This document shows, in pieces, positions 29,601 to 37,430 of a stretch of 45,680 nucleotides of DNA; position 1 is the first letter of the stretch; every line of letters begins with the position of its first letter. Origin of the DNA: Granulicella sp. (lineage in GTDB: Bacteria > Acidobacteriota > Terriglobia > Terriglobales > Acidobacteriaceae); the NCBI GenBank assembly GCA_025357875.1, contig JANYLK010000044.1, forward strand, positions 1 to 45,680. The letters run 5' to 3'. The notes beneath the pieces are model-generated. The model was given only the letters and a program-made list of their open reading frames with translations, was not told the origin of the DNA and searched no databases. Position numbers and translations under genes: made by a program.

Positions 29601-30307
29601 TACTCGGCGGCGAAACCGTTGGTAATGATCTGGAACTCCTGCACCGCGTCCTGCGAGACAGTCGAGCGGGTTCCTCCCGAGATATAGTCGCCGGCGTCCG
29701 CGCCATCGACGTTGACGGAGTTGGACCGGGCGCGGACACCTCCGAAGTTAAGGCCCGAAGTGGGAATGGCCCCGATGGAAGGTGCGGCGTCGCGAGCGAT
29801 CTGCGAGTTGGTGAGCGTGAAGTTAATGTAGTTGCGGCCATTGATGGGCAGGTTATTGATACGCACCTGGTCGATCGTGGTTGACTGCGAGCTGCGCTGG
29901 GTCTCGATGATGTCGGTGCCGGTAGTTACGGTGACAGTTTGCGTAATTCCTACGGAAAGAGAAAGGGGAAGCGTGGCCTGCTCGCCTGTGGTGAGAACTA
30001 CGTTCTTGCTGAAATACGTGTTGAAGCCCGGAGTGGTGGCTGTGACGGTGTAGGTGCCGGGGGGCAGAAGGAGAAACTGGTAATCGCCTTGATTGTCACT
30101 TGTGGTGGAGCGGGAAAAGCCTCTAGACTCATCCGTCGCCGTTACGGTTGCCTTGGAAATTGCATCGCCGGTCTGGTCACGCACCGTGCCCTTAAGTTGG
30201 GCGGTGGATATGCTCTGTGCTTGTAGGCCGGCGGTCAGGATACATACCAGGGCGAAGATTACGTCTCGGCAGATCGTAAGGAAATGCCGCGTTATGTAAG
30301 TGGACAT
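26615..30307 (-). CDS. Oar-like TonB-dependent receptor, GC-rich, without TPR partner
   Basis: 1230 residues. The ATG at 30307 is preceded by AAGGAG. A signal peptide (VIFALVCILTAGLQAQ) is followed by a carboxypeptidase-regulatory-like domain (LKGTVRDQTGDAISKATVTA, PGTYTVTATTPGF). The plug region contains INNLPINGRNYINF, VDGADAGDYISGG and GGVVNIVTKSG. The C-terminal barrel ends in FGARLSF. It should be an outer-membrane importer like the other two receptors in the window, but no TPR or CRTAC1 gene adjoins it. Spot counts of 60-base blocks at 26641, 27421, 29041 and 29761 give about 63-68% GC against 52-57% for blocks in the other two receptors, and codons favour G/C more strongly. It is bordered by a decayed MFS gene on one side and a repeat cluster on the other, consistent with transfer. 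Confidence 0.93.
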   Translation of the reverse strand: MSTYITRHFLTICRDVIFALVCILTAGLQAQSISTAQLKGTVRDQTGDAISKATVTATDESRGFSRSTTSDNQGDYQFLLLPPGTYTVTATTPGFNTYFSKNVVLTTGEQATLPLSLSVGITQTVTVTTGTDIIETQRSSQSTTIDQVRINNLPINGRNYINFTLTNSQIARDAAPSIGAIPTSGLNFGGVRARSNSVNVDGADAGDYISGGTRSTVSQDAVQEFQIITNGFAAEYGRAAGGVVNIVTKSGANATHTSAFGFLRNRYIQATNPFSTVSQPAYTRVQAGFTVGGAIKPDKTFYFFATEITRRQETGFSVIGRNNFNLASIDVSRFYGAPAGTLSVQGTAQQKSFLTAVPATTPGIQQYVALVGSSSSLALTGKNPAFLQPTIGANRFVTSGQVTPASFTALGGLVGNFPISEKTEIYSLRLDHKLTKNQQLMLRGSVSPSFISGIQESAANQNLGENSFSRTATQTYHDYSIVGQHTAVHGPNKVNELHIQFARHPVRFANSSSPGGSGVAVNIPGFAYFGKTPFSVVDRIEDQTQLQDNFTYTRGSHTLSTGIDLRYIPINLKQGQLYGGGDYTFAGLNATDVSSQLAGLPAFSPIQAYGLGIPQSFAQGIGITQFKYELKVLGAFLQDSWRITRKLTLNAGIRYDVEAFPTNDALNANTNAAERAYAVREGIRLRDTNFAPRVGIAYNPRGDGRTVVRANYGIFYDRAPGNLESQSSIFNSYSVPLVILAGGAPCTAASTISPLNLNATNTFQGALSNANCLPIADLNYQPGQQRFDPNNPASVFVNQNFLSSGFPLAILPSGLPADLHYVTPYVQQISFGIEQDLGHNLSLNIAFNSTGGRHLNRPINVNPVNPSLLVANWRNAVAAVKAGTASVLPGTPKTAVASGTSNPLTVATASGTIPCGLGPSGPYVAPPLLNFFRRSGLNASLAPFLVSQGAGQCVALATQVATADGLGVGLPVPFGDMSPNMTSGTSSYNGLSVNLRKRFSSKYEFLLSYTWSHAIDDSTDVVSTSDAPQNNFNPNAERSNSAFDQRGRFVLSGVYNSGRVGGTGFIPSVFSEVTVAPIFEISSGRPFNVLTGKDTNFDFDPLTDRPNAVAPSSGPTSCGTSPVLSKYSPTGAFNLPCYIDAPDNSGIGSGYFNGTLGRNVATKPATVFTDLRFAKAFTFAHDLSLQVTADVFNLINKNNTLDVNLLYTAAGQETAASDPRQFQFGARLSF

Positions 30308-30555
30308 GAAACAGCTCCTTGTCGCCTAACCGCGCTGCACAGCTGTCAAAGCGAAGCGCTCGCGCGCTTAGTAACGCGAAGTTCTACATGAATGAACGTA
30401 CCTTTCGCAAGGGGGTGAGCCGTAATCCGCTCGGAGCGTTGCTCGGGCGACGATAACGTGTGAGCATCCTACGGATGATGCGTCTTCGCCACTATCCGCC
30501 TAATGAAGCATTTACGGCACCGATTTCCTCTCCGAACGGTCCGCGGTTTGGTGGC

Positions 30556-30683
30556 ACTTCAGGTTTATGCGTAAATACTCGGTGAAACTTCAGCCTTATG
30601 CAGTATCGAACTTCAGCGTTATGGTGTACGAGATGGCCTAAGTCATTGAAGACTAGACCTGCCAACTTCAGCCTTATGCGTAA
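30556..30683 (+). repeat. Four imperfect copies of a 19-bp motif with near-palindromic core
   Basis: Copies start at 30556, 30587, 30610 and 30665. The consensus is ACTTCAGCCTTATGCGTAA. Copy 4 matches it fully, copy 1 has GTT in place of CCT, copy 2 ends CAGTA, and copy 3 has CGT and GGTGTA variants. The core TTATGCGTAA is nearly self-complementary. Spacings of 31, 23 and 55 bases are irregular, so this is not a CRISPR array. Such clustered core sites resemble binding sites of tyrosine recombinases or ends of a mobile element, but no recombinase gene is in the window. Confidence 0.75.
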
Positions 30684-30698
30684 ACGCACAAGAGGGTT

Positions 30699-31061
30699 AT
30701 GCATTCTCGTATGCATCTCCCACACATATTGCCCCTAGAGCGCGGCGGCAATGACAGTTTGGTGGTGACGTTCTCTGACGACACGGCTGCTGCCTTCTTG
30801 ACGGGGGAACTGCTAACACTAGGCCCATCCATTAGCGCGACATTTCGCAGCGGCCTGAAGTATGAAGTACAAGGCTGTTGCAAGCGTCAAGCTGTGCTGA
30901 CACGATCGAGTTCAGAAGCGCGTTTCTCGGCACAAAGCCGCATTTGGACTAAATTGCGTCCAAAACCGGAGTGGATGAGTTCATTGCCCAATTATCGCCA
31001 GTCGAGGAGGAATGACGTGCAGACGGCGCAAATTCGTCGCGGTCTCGAAGGCCTTGGATAA
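30699..31061 (+). CDS. Possible small protein or gene remnant, unrecognised
   Basis: An open frame of 120 codons beginning just after the repeat cluster. The first 50 residues look protein-like (HILPLERGGNDSLVVTFSDD, then FLTGELLTLGP); the rest is arginine- and serine-rich and reads like chance translation. No ribosome-binding site is evident. It might be a decayed small gene whose true end lies near residue 50, or no gene at all. Confidence 0.25.
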   Translation: MHSRMHLPHILPLERGGNDSLVVTFSDDTAAAFLTGELLTLGPSISATFRSGLKYEVQGCCKRQAVLTRSSSEARFSAQSRIWTKLRPKPEWMSSLPNYRQSRRNDVQTAQIRRGLEGLG

Positions 31062-31097
31062 ACGAAGCAGCCTATACCGTGACTGGAGCCTTTCAAT

Positions 31098-31116
31098 TAT
31101 ACTATTTTGTATACAT
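31098..31116 (+). promoter_or_regulatory. GH127 promoter -10 and TTGTATACAT operator-like site
   Basis: A -10-like TATACT at 31098-31103 is followed by TTGTATACAT at 31107-31116, where transcription would start, and the ATG comes 22 bases later. The palindrome matches the TTGT-AT-ACAA form of GntR-family operators (as in Bacillus gntR) at 9 of 10 positions. Related sites occur at three other places in the window, all at module C or the second GH127 gene. The -35 is poor. Confidence 0.55.
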
Positions 31117-31138
31117 TGATTCCTCCCCTCGAGGTTGT

Positions 31139-33538
31139 ATGCGAAAGCTTGGTATTCAGGTATTCGTTCTTTGCTCTTTTCTGCAAGCGCTTTCACTGGC
31201 GCATGCTGCGACTAATGCGAACACGGTTCAGCTCAAGGCTGTTCCTCTGCCGCTGAGTAGCGTGCGCCTGACCGGCGGTCCACTGAAGAAGGCGCAAGAC
31301 CTGAACGCCGCCTACCTTCTGGAACTTCAGCCAGAACGCATACTCGCGTTTCTCCGCCAGCGCGCCGGTCTCGACCCCAAGGCGCAAGGTTACGGCGGTT
31401 GGGACGGTCCCGGCCGCCAACTGACCGGACACATTGCCGGTCACTACCTCTCCGCAATTAGCATGATGTACGCGACCACCGGCGACATACGCTTCAAGCA
31501 GCGCGTCGACAACTTCGTCACTGAGCTGCAGAACATTCAGAACGCGCAGGGCGATGGCTACATCGGCGCGCTATTGGATGCAAAGAATGTTGATGGCAAA
31601 GTCCGGTTCCAGGATCTGAGCAAAGGCGAGATCCGCTCTGGGGGTTTCGACCTGAACGGCTTGTGGTCCCCCTGGTATGTCGAGCACAAGATCTTTGCCG
31701 GCTTGCGGGATGCGTACCACCTGACTGGCAACCGCACCGCGCTCGATGTCGAAATCAAGTTCGCCGGATGGACGGAAAGTATTCTGGCCAAGCTCAACGA
31801 CGACCAGATTCAGCGCATGCTCGCAACAGAGTTCGGCGGCATGAACGAAGTACTCGCGGATCTTTCCGTCGACACCAACGACCCGCGCTGGCTGAAGCTC
31901 TCCGACAAGTTTGAACATCACGCCATCGTCGACCCGCTGTCGAAAGGGCAGGACATCCTTGGGGGCAAGCATGCCAACACGCAAATTCCGAAGATGATTG
32001 GGGAGCTCGCGCGCTATATCGATACGGGCAATCAAACCGACGAGAAGGCGGCTATGTTCTTCTTCGATGAGGTGTCCGAGCACCACAGCTTCGCCACCGG
32101 CGGACACGGTAAGAATGAATATTTCGGGCAGCCCGACAAGATGAATGACATGATCGATGGGCGCACCGCCGAGAGCTGCGGCACCTACAACATGATCAAG
32201 ATGGCGCGGACTCTTTTCTCGCTTGCGCCGGATGCTCGCTATGCGGACTTCGTCGAGCGCGCCGATCTCAACGCGATCCTTGGTGGGCAGGATCCCGACG
32301 ACGGGCGGGTCAGTTACATGGTCCCAGTTGGACGCGGCGTGCAACACGAATATCAAACCAAGTTCGACAGCTTTACCTGCTGTGTCGGATCGCAGATGGA
32401 GATGCACGCCTTTCATGCCTTCGGGATTTACAACGAATCCGGCAACAAGCTCTGGGTCAATTTGTACGCTCCGACCACGGTCGATTGGACCTCGCAAGGC
32501 ATGAAGCTCGAGATGGTCACGGATCTGCCGATGGGCGACTCGGCGACGATGAAGATTACGTCCGGCAAGTCGAAAGCGTTTACGCTTGCCCTGCGTCGTC
32601 CGTATTGGGCTGTCGCTGGTTTTTCGGTGAAGGTGAACGGGAAGACGTTGAACAACGTTTCCAAGCCGGATACGTACATTGACATCAACCGGAAATGGAA
32701 AGTCGGCGACACTGTCGAACTCGTGCTGCCCAAGACGCTGCGGACAGAGCCTCTACCTGATAATCCGAACCGTATGGCGATCATGTGGGGACCGCTGGTG
32801 CTGGCAGGCGATCTCGGGCCCGAGACGGAACACAGACGATCCCGCCAAGGCGGAGCTGATACTCCTCCCGAGTCGGCGCCCGCGCTGATCACTGCAGAGC
32901 AAAAGGTCGATCGCTGGTTGAAGCCGGTCGCCGGCAAGTCGGGTGTATTCCGCACCGCCAACACCGGGTTGAAGGAAGACATCGAGTTTGCGCCGTTCTA
33001 CGAGATGCCCCGCCGTCGTTACGCGATCTACTGGGACGTCTTCACACCCACCGAGTGGGCGAACAAATCTGCGGCCTACCAAGCCGGAGAGGAAAGTGCC
33101 AAGAAGCTGGAGGCAGCCACCATCGGCTTTGCGCAGCCCGGACAGATGCAGACGGAACGAGACTTTGCGGAGAAAGATGAGGACAGCTCACCGGTGCAGC
33201 TTGAGGGGCGCTACGGACGGCAGGGAAATAGCTGGTTCTCGTACGAGTTGCCCGTTGATCCCGCCACTTCCGCGATCCTGATCGTTACTTACAGTAACGA
33301 TACGCGCGGGCGCAAAGGCGGCTTTGACGTCCTGGTGGACGGCGCCAAGGTCGGCGAGCAGACGATGGAAAGACGAACGCCGGAGCAGGATGTTCGCTTC
33401 TTCGACGTGAAATACCCGCTCCCGCTTGAGATCGTGAAGGGTAAGCAGAAGGTCACTGTGCGTTTCCAGGCAAAGGAAGGGGACGGAATTCCCGGCGTCT
33501 TCGGCATTCGCACCGTGCGTGCCGATGCTGCGCGATAG
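31139..33538 (+). CDS. GH127 beta-L-arabinofuranosidase (DUF1680), exported
   Basis: 799 residues from the ATG at 31139, preceded by GAGG and giving a signal peptide (KLGIQVFVLCSFLQALSLAHA); a GTG at 31079 would lie upstream of the operator and is rejected. The (alpha/alpha)6 barrel has early family motifs (GYGGWDGPGRQLTGHIAGHY). The zinc-thiolate active site is present: AESCGTYN supplies Glu345 and Cys347, and FTCCVGSQME supplies Cys414 and Cys415, matching the Glu-Cys-Cys-Cys set of HypBA1, in which one of the paired cysteines is the nucleophile. Beta-sandwich domains follow to GIPGVFGIRTVRAD at the end. It should release beta-L-arabinofuranose from plant glycoproteins or arabinans. It is followed after 180 bases by the Tat-exported 782-residue gene. 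Confidence 0.93.
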   Translation: MRKLGIQVFVLCSFLQALSLAHAATNANTVQLKAVPLPLSSVRLTGGPLKKAQDLNAAYLLELQPERILAFLRQRAGLDPKAQGYGGWDGPGRQLTGHIAGHYLSAISMMYATTGDIRFKQRVDNFVTELQNIQNAQGDGYIGALLDAKNVDGKVRFQDLSKGEIRSGGFDLNGLWSPWYVEHKIFAGLRDAYHLTGNRTALDVEIKFAGWTESILAKLNDDQIQRMLATEFGGMNEVLADLSVDTNDPRWLKLSDKFEHHAIVDPLSKGQDILGGKHANTQIPKMIGELARYIDTGNQTDEKAAMFFFDEVSEHHSFATGGHGKNEYFGQPDKMNDMIDGRTAESCGTYNMIKMARTLFSLAPDARYADFVERADLNAILGGQDPDDGRVSYMVPVGRGVQHEYQTKFDSFTCCVGSQMEMHAFHAFGIYNESGNKLWVNLYAPTTVDWTSQGMKLEMVTDLPMGDSATMKITSGKSKAFTLALRRPYWAVAGFSVKVNGKTLNNVSKPDTYIDINRKWKVGDTVELVLPKTLRTEPLPDNPNRMAIMWGPLVLAGDLGPETEHRRSRQGGADTPPESAPALITAEQKVDRWLKPVAGKSGVFRTANTGLKEDIEFAPFYEMPRRRYAIYWDVFTPTEWANKSAAYQAGEESAKKLEAATIGFAQPGQMQTERDFAEKDEDSSPVQLEGRYGRQGNSWFSYELPVDPATSAILIVTYSNDTRGRKGGFDVLVDGAKVGEQTMERRTPEQDVRFFDVKYPLPLEIVKGKQKVTVRFQAKEGDGIPGVFGIRTVRADAAR

Positions 33539-33718
33539 ACCAGATCAAGGCAGTTTTAAGGATGTTGTGTCTGCACGCCGGATTTTTATGCGGGTTGCTC
33601 GCTACTTTATTGAAATGCTCAGCGGCATCTATTTCCGGCGCGATGACTATAGCTCTGTAAGAGATCGACGCCACTTCTCGCAACTGCGCGGCGCTTTGAT
33701 CGTTGAAGGGAAGGACTC

Positions 33719-36067
33719 ATGGACCGACGCAATTTCATAAAAAGCATGGCTGCCAGCACCGCGGCACTCCGCACTCTCACCGGCCCGACCGCCGCCGCGA
33801 CTTTTGCAGCTTCAGGGATGGGATCGATCCCGGTAGCCGCAGCGCCCGTCGATGGCCACACCAAGCTTTGCAGCTTCGTCCGCAAGGGCCAGGCATGGAC
33901 CGTATATGAAGACCTTCGAATCCGCGACGGTGTCATTACCTTCGTGTCTGCCGACGGCACGGCTCGCATTCTCTCCAAGACAGCGGAAGCCACCTTCGCC
34001 GACAACCGCCCACAACACCTCGGGCTCGACATCAAGGACATTGGTATGTCGGGGCATGACTTGCTTGCGGACAAACTGCTCGCCCATGGCGATCCCGATG
34101 AAGACGAGGTGCGTCGCGCCGCACCGCCGATGAACTCGGCACATCGCGAGGGCAACAACCCGAACTATCGGCCAAGTTGGAATACCTTCGTCGGCACTCG
34201 CGAGTGCAGTGACACCATGCCGGTGTACCCCAGCGGTAGCACTCGCACGTATCACCCGGTGCAGTACATCAAGGAACTCACCCAGGAACGCGCCAACAAA
34301 CGACACGAAGGACTCGTAGGTGGCTGGATGCCAGCCGTCCGCAAGGTCTTACCCGGCGGCAACGGCTCCTACTACGAGATCGTGGTCTTTGGCGACGTTC
34401 TTGCAAAGGATCGCTTCATCGTACAAACCTGGCACCGCACTTCGCACATTGAAAACGGCAAGGTCACCAAAGTTGAGTACGGTTACAGTTACCCGGCATA
34501 CACTCGACGCCGCCAAAGCCCGAAGCCCGAGGATTTTTATCTTGGTCTGCTCGAGTTTGCCGAGTACTGGGAGCATTGGACCCAAGATCTCACGCCCATC
34601 AGCCTTCCCGATTTGAGCTGGACCGACATGGTCCGATACGCTTTTGTGAAGGAACAGATGGTACGTCCCGGGGGCACCTATCCCAAGTATGGGGCGGTCG
34701 ATCGCGACTACTATGGTCCCGAGTATGACGGGTTCCAGGACACCTTCACTATGGCCCTGTACTCCAATCTGGAGTGCGGTCGCTTTGATCTCGCGCGCGA
34801 CATCTTCGACAACTACTTCTCCGACTTTACCGATGGCGAGGGCATGATTAACATGCGCGGTCCCGAGACTGCGCAGTTTGGCCTGACCCTCTTCCTGATC
34901 GCCCGTTACTACCAACTTACCGGGGATAAGTCCCTGCTTCTAAAACATCGCGGAAAGATCGAGGCCACCGCCCGCCTGCTTGCCGAACTTCAGGACGAAT
35001 CGCTTAAGTTGGCGCCCACCGACCCTGGCCATGGTCTGCTTCACGGCTGGTGCGAATCGGACTCGTGTCTCATGCCGGATCCATCCATCTGGGACAAACC
35101 CTACTTTTCGAATAGCGCGTTCACGGTCCGCGGCTGGCGCGACATAGCGGCAACGTGGCGGAAGCTGAAGCTTCCAGGTGCCGAGCCGCTCGCGGTCGAA
35201 TGGACACGACGCAGCGAACAACTACAAGCAGCCCTCACTGAAAGCATTGAAGCGAATACCAGGCGCGACATGAAGCCTATCTACATTCCGCCTATGCCCG
35301 GTGTAAGACTCACCTTCCGTGAGTCGATCGAACAAGAGCACCCAAGCGAACAGGGGTGGTCGCACCGCTGCTACGCCGAGCTCCTACAGCCCGACGTTTT
35401 ACCTGCCAGTCAGGCCAACGCTATCATCGACTGCATGCGCGCTTATGGGGCAACCACCATAGGAGTGGTGGCCAACGTCGGCCGGGCGAATCCAGATGGC
35501 CGTGCCATCCTCGGATTCATCTCTTACGGATACGCAGCGGCACTGCTTCGTCTCGACCGTATCGAGGAATACATCCTCTTCCTCTATTCACATCGATATC
35601 ATGACCACTCCCGGGGTAGCTGGACCGCAGGTGAGGTTTCTGGGATCACTGGCGGCGGCGCTCTCTTCTGCATTCCTGCTCAGCAAACTATTCCACTATT
35701 GATCCGCTGGATGCTTGTGTTTGAAGATTCTGATGACGACCACCTTCACTTTGGTCGAGCGCTGCCCCGCGAGTGGGTGGCTACCGGAAAGCCCATCAGC
35801 ATCACTGGCGCACCGACACGCTGGGGCCGCGTCGACTATAAGCTTGAAAGCCGCGAGCCCAATTCCCTGGTGGCTACAGTTACGCTGCCTGCAAAGGGGG
35901 ACCTGCCAAAAGAGCTTCATGTACACTTCCGCGCCGGAAAGAGCCGCACGCTCGGCGAGGTCACGGTCGGAGGCAAACCCACGACCTTCGAAGGAGTTCA
36001 TCATGACGCCGTCATCATCCGCCCGATGGGCCAGCGCAGGTTTGAAGTGGTAGCTCAGCTCTTGTAA
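33719..36067 (+). CDS. Tat-exported protein, possibly six-hairpin glycosidase
   Basis: 782 residues beginning with a Tat signal (MDRRNFIKSMAASTAA); the ATG follows AAGGGAAGG. The N-terminal 280 residues look beta-rich (WTVYEDLRIRDGVITFVSAD, YEIVVFGDVLAKDRFIVQTW). From about residue 300 the protein becomes helical with paired-helix features of (alpha/alpha)6 glycosidases: DGFQDTFTMALYSNLECGRF, QFGLTLFLIARYYQLTGD and HGLLHGWCESDSC. A C-terminal beta-sandwich ends it. I cannot assign a CAZy family; alpha-L-rhamnosidase-, trehalase- or glucuronidase-like relatives are possible. Acidic residues in YDGFQDTF and WCESDS are candidate catalytic groups. Its place just after GH127 suggests it acts on the same arabinose-containing glycan. 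It converges on the TPR gene with 38 bases between. Confidence 0.75.
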   Translation: MDRRNFIKSMAASTAALRTLTGPTAAATFAASGMGSIPVAAAPVDGHTKLCSFVRKGQAWTVYEDLRIRDGVITFVSADGTARILSKTAEATFADNRPQHLGLDIKDIGMSGHDLLADKLLAHGDPDEDEVRRAAPPMNSAHREGNNPNYRPSWNTFVGTRECSDTMPVYPSGSTRTYHPVQYIKELTQERANKRHEGLVGGWMPAVRKVLPGGNGSYYEIVVFGDVLAKDRFIVQTWHRTSHIENGKVTKVEYGYSYPAYTRRRQSPKPEDFYLGLLEFAEYWEHWTQDLTPISLPDLSWTDMVRYAFVKEQMVRPGGTYPKYGAVDRDYYGPEYDGFQDTFTMALYSNLECGRFDLARDIFDNYFSDFTDGEGMINMRGPETAQFGLTLFLIARYYQLTGDKSLLLKHRGKIEATARLLAELQDESLKLAPTDPGHGLLHGWCESDSCLMPDPSIWDKPYFSNSAFTVRGWRDIAATWRKLKLPGAEPLAVEWTRRSEQLQAALTESIEANTRRDMKPIYIPPMPGVRLTFRESIEQEHPSEQGWSHRCYAELLQPDVLPASQANAIIDCMRAYGATTIGVVANVGRANPDGRAILGFISYGYAAALLRLDRIEEYILFLYSHRYHDHSRGSWTAGEVSGITGGGALFCIPAQQTIPLLIRWMLVFEDSDDDHLHFGRALPREWVATGKPISITGAPTRWGRVDYKLESREPNSLVATVTLPAKGDLPKELHVHFRAGKSRTLGEVTVGGKPTTFEGVHHDAVIIRPMGQRRFEVVAQLL

Positions 36068-36105
36068 ATTGGATACGGATTGGTCGCCAATGGTCGCCAA
36101 TCTGC

Positions 36106-37236
36106 TCACGGTGCACTTGCAGTAGCGGATTTCTCACGCAGAAGCGCGGAGAGAGTATTGAGGCTTTGCTGCGCTTTTTCGGGCTTCCCTAACTGTCGGT
36201 AGGCTCGGGCCAGACTTGTATAGACGGCGGGATTTTGTGGCTCCAGCAGGAGACCAATTTCAAGATGAGCGACCGCGTCCTTCGGGCGTCCTTCCATCAG
36301 AAGGAGTTTGCCTAGTGCTATTTGTGAGGTGGAATAGGCAGGATGAGTGGAAACCGAAGCTTCCAGCGCCTCGCGGGCTTCCGCAAACTCCGGTTGTCCG
36401 GGCGTTGCGCCCGCGTGAATCAGGACCGTTCCCAATAACGACAGCATCTGGTAATCCCGATGGCCTGCCTTGATTCCCTCCCGTGCCAGCGTCAGCGCCT
36501 CCGGAAGCTTGTCCTCGTACAGGTTCTCTTGGATCAGCGCAAGGTAGGCGAGGTCACTGCCAGGGGCCAGCGTGCTCGCCTTCTGAAACTCCGGCTTGGC
36601 CTCCTCCAGTCGATCGAGGCGAGCGAGGAAGACAGCTCGCTCGTAGTTCAGGCGCGCTGAGTTAGGAAGGTTGCTTAGACCAAGATCTACAACACGCAGA
36701 CCCAGACTGTAAGCGTAGTGATCGGTACAGGCATCGGCAACGAAAGCGTACAACGACTCATCCTTCGGGGTCTGTCTGGATGCATCCTTCAGCGCCTGGA
36801 AAGCACGCTCGGATTGGCCGTCCGCAACATACGCTTGGGAGAGGAGGTTATTCATCGCGGCCGTGTTATATCCATTTTCAGCTAGATCTTTGAGGCTACG
36901 GATTGCCTCTTTGAAGTTGCCTACACCCAGGTAGCAGAGAGCGAGATTGAATTCCACCGCATAGTTCCCCGATGCTTGAGCCCGGGCGCGCAACAGGAGG
37001 GGAATTGCATCCCTGAATAAACCTCGCCGCGTTAGCTCGATGCCACTCTGAACACTAGCAACGTCATCGTCGCGCACGCGATCCGTCTGAGGTGTTACCG
37101 GGTGCGGGGGGCCTGCACTCTGCGCCTTAGACTCGACCGACAACACGGCAACAAGCAAGACAGCACCGCACACAAGCCGAACCATGCCGCTATGATTTGC
37201 GAAGAAGCTGCGCTGCGGATGGCGGCCGAAACTCAT
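36106..37236 (-). CDS. Exported TPR-repeat protein downstream of TonB receptor
   Basis: About 376 residues. I choose the ATG at 37236 because GGGAGAA precedes it closely; the frame extends to 37317 and an internal ATG at 37185 is also possible. All forms contain the signal segment MVRLVCGAVLLVAVLSVESK. TPRs follow (GIELTRRGLFRDAIPLLLRA, FNLALCYLGVGNFKEAIRSL, STSQIALGKLLLMEGRPKDA) to the C-terminus. It sits about 200 bases after the receptor gene on the same strand, past a strong terminator, the same order as at 13.6-18.9 kb. It is probably a periplasmic or surface partner of that receptor. It has no recognisable enzymatic motif and lacks the WGSELLLHR signature. Confidence 0.87.
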   Translation of the reverse strand: MSFGRHPQRSFFANHSGMVRLVCGAVLLVAVLSVESKAQSAGPPHPVTPQTDRVRDDDVASVQSGIELTRRGLFRDAIPLLLRARAQASGNYAVEFNLALCYLGVGNFKEAIRSLKDLAENGYNTAAMNNLLSQAYVADGQSERAFQALKDASRQTPKDESLYAFVADACTDHYAYSLGLRVVDLGLSNLPNSARLNYERAVFLARLDRLEEAKPEFQKASTLAPGSDLAYLALIQENLYEDKLPEALTLAREGIKAGHRDYQMLSLLGTVLIHAGATPGQPEFAEAREALEASVSTHPAYSTSQIALGKLLLMEGRPKDAVAHLEIGLLLEPQNPAVYTSLARAYRQLGKPEKAQQSLNTLSALLREKSATASAP

Positions 37237-37374
37237 TAGTTCTCCCGTGGCCCCGTTCATCAAGCTGAAAAGAATATGCCCGCTGGGGCCATCACCCGAC
37301 ATCCAATGAGACGTCACCTGACCAAATCTATTGTGCCAGAAATTGGAATTGAGGTTTCTCGACGATCGGCAGTT

Positions 37375-37416
37375 AAAAACAATGCGCCGGACGCTTTATG
37401 AATCAGCGTCCGGCGC
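37375..37416 (-). terminator. Intrinsic terminator after the module C TonB receptor
   Basis: A perfect 12-bp stem (GCGCCGGACGCT at 37384-37395, AGCGTCCGGCGC at 37405-37416) with a 9-base loop. Read on the minus strand it is followed by ATTGTTTTT, the tract needed for termination of the leftward receptor transcript, 15 bases past its stop codon. The TPR gene lies beyond it. Confidence 0.9.
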
Positions 37417-37430
37417 GTGAAAAAACCCCG

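Larger units (their letters stand above)
30308..31138. other. Long intergenic region with repeat cluster and GH127 promoter
   Basis: Over 800 bases separating the outward-reading receptor and GH127 genes. Next to the receptor start there is nothing I can name beyond small inverted repeats (AAGCGC with GCGCTT near 30353; GCATCC with GGATG near 30465). The centre holds the four-copy motif. A weak open frame follows, and the last 60 bases carry the GH127 promoter and operator. Confidence 0.6.

Noticed and set aside
30556..30683. CRISPR array
   Set aside because: Only four imperfect copies with gaps of 4 to 36 bases and no cas genes; spacers are not uniform.
31571..32497. 308-codon minus-strand open frame
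   Set aside because: Antisense shadow of the GH127 gene, whose catalytic motifs are on the plus strand in this very stretch.
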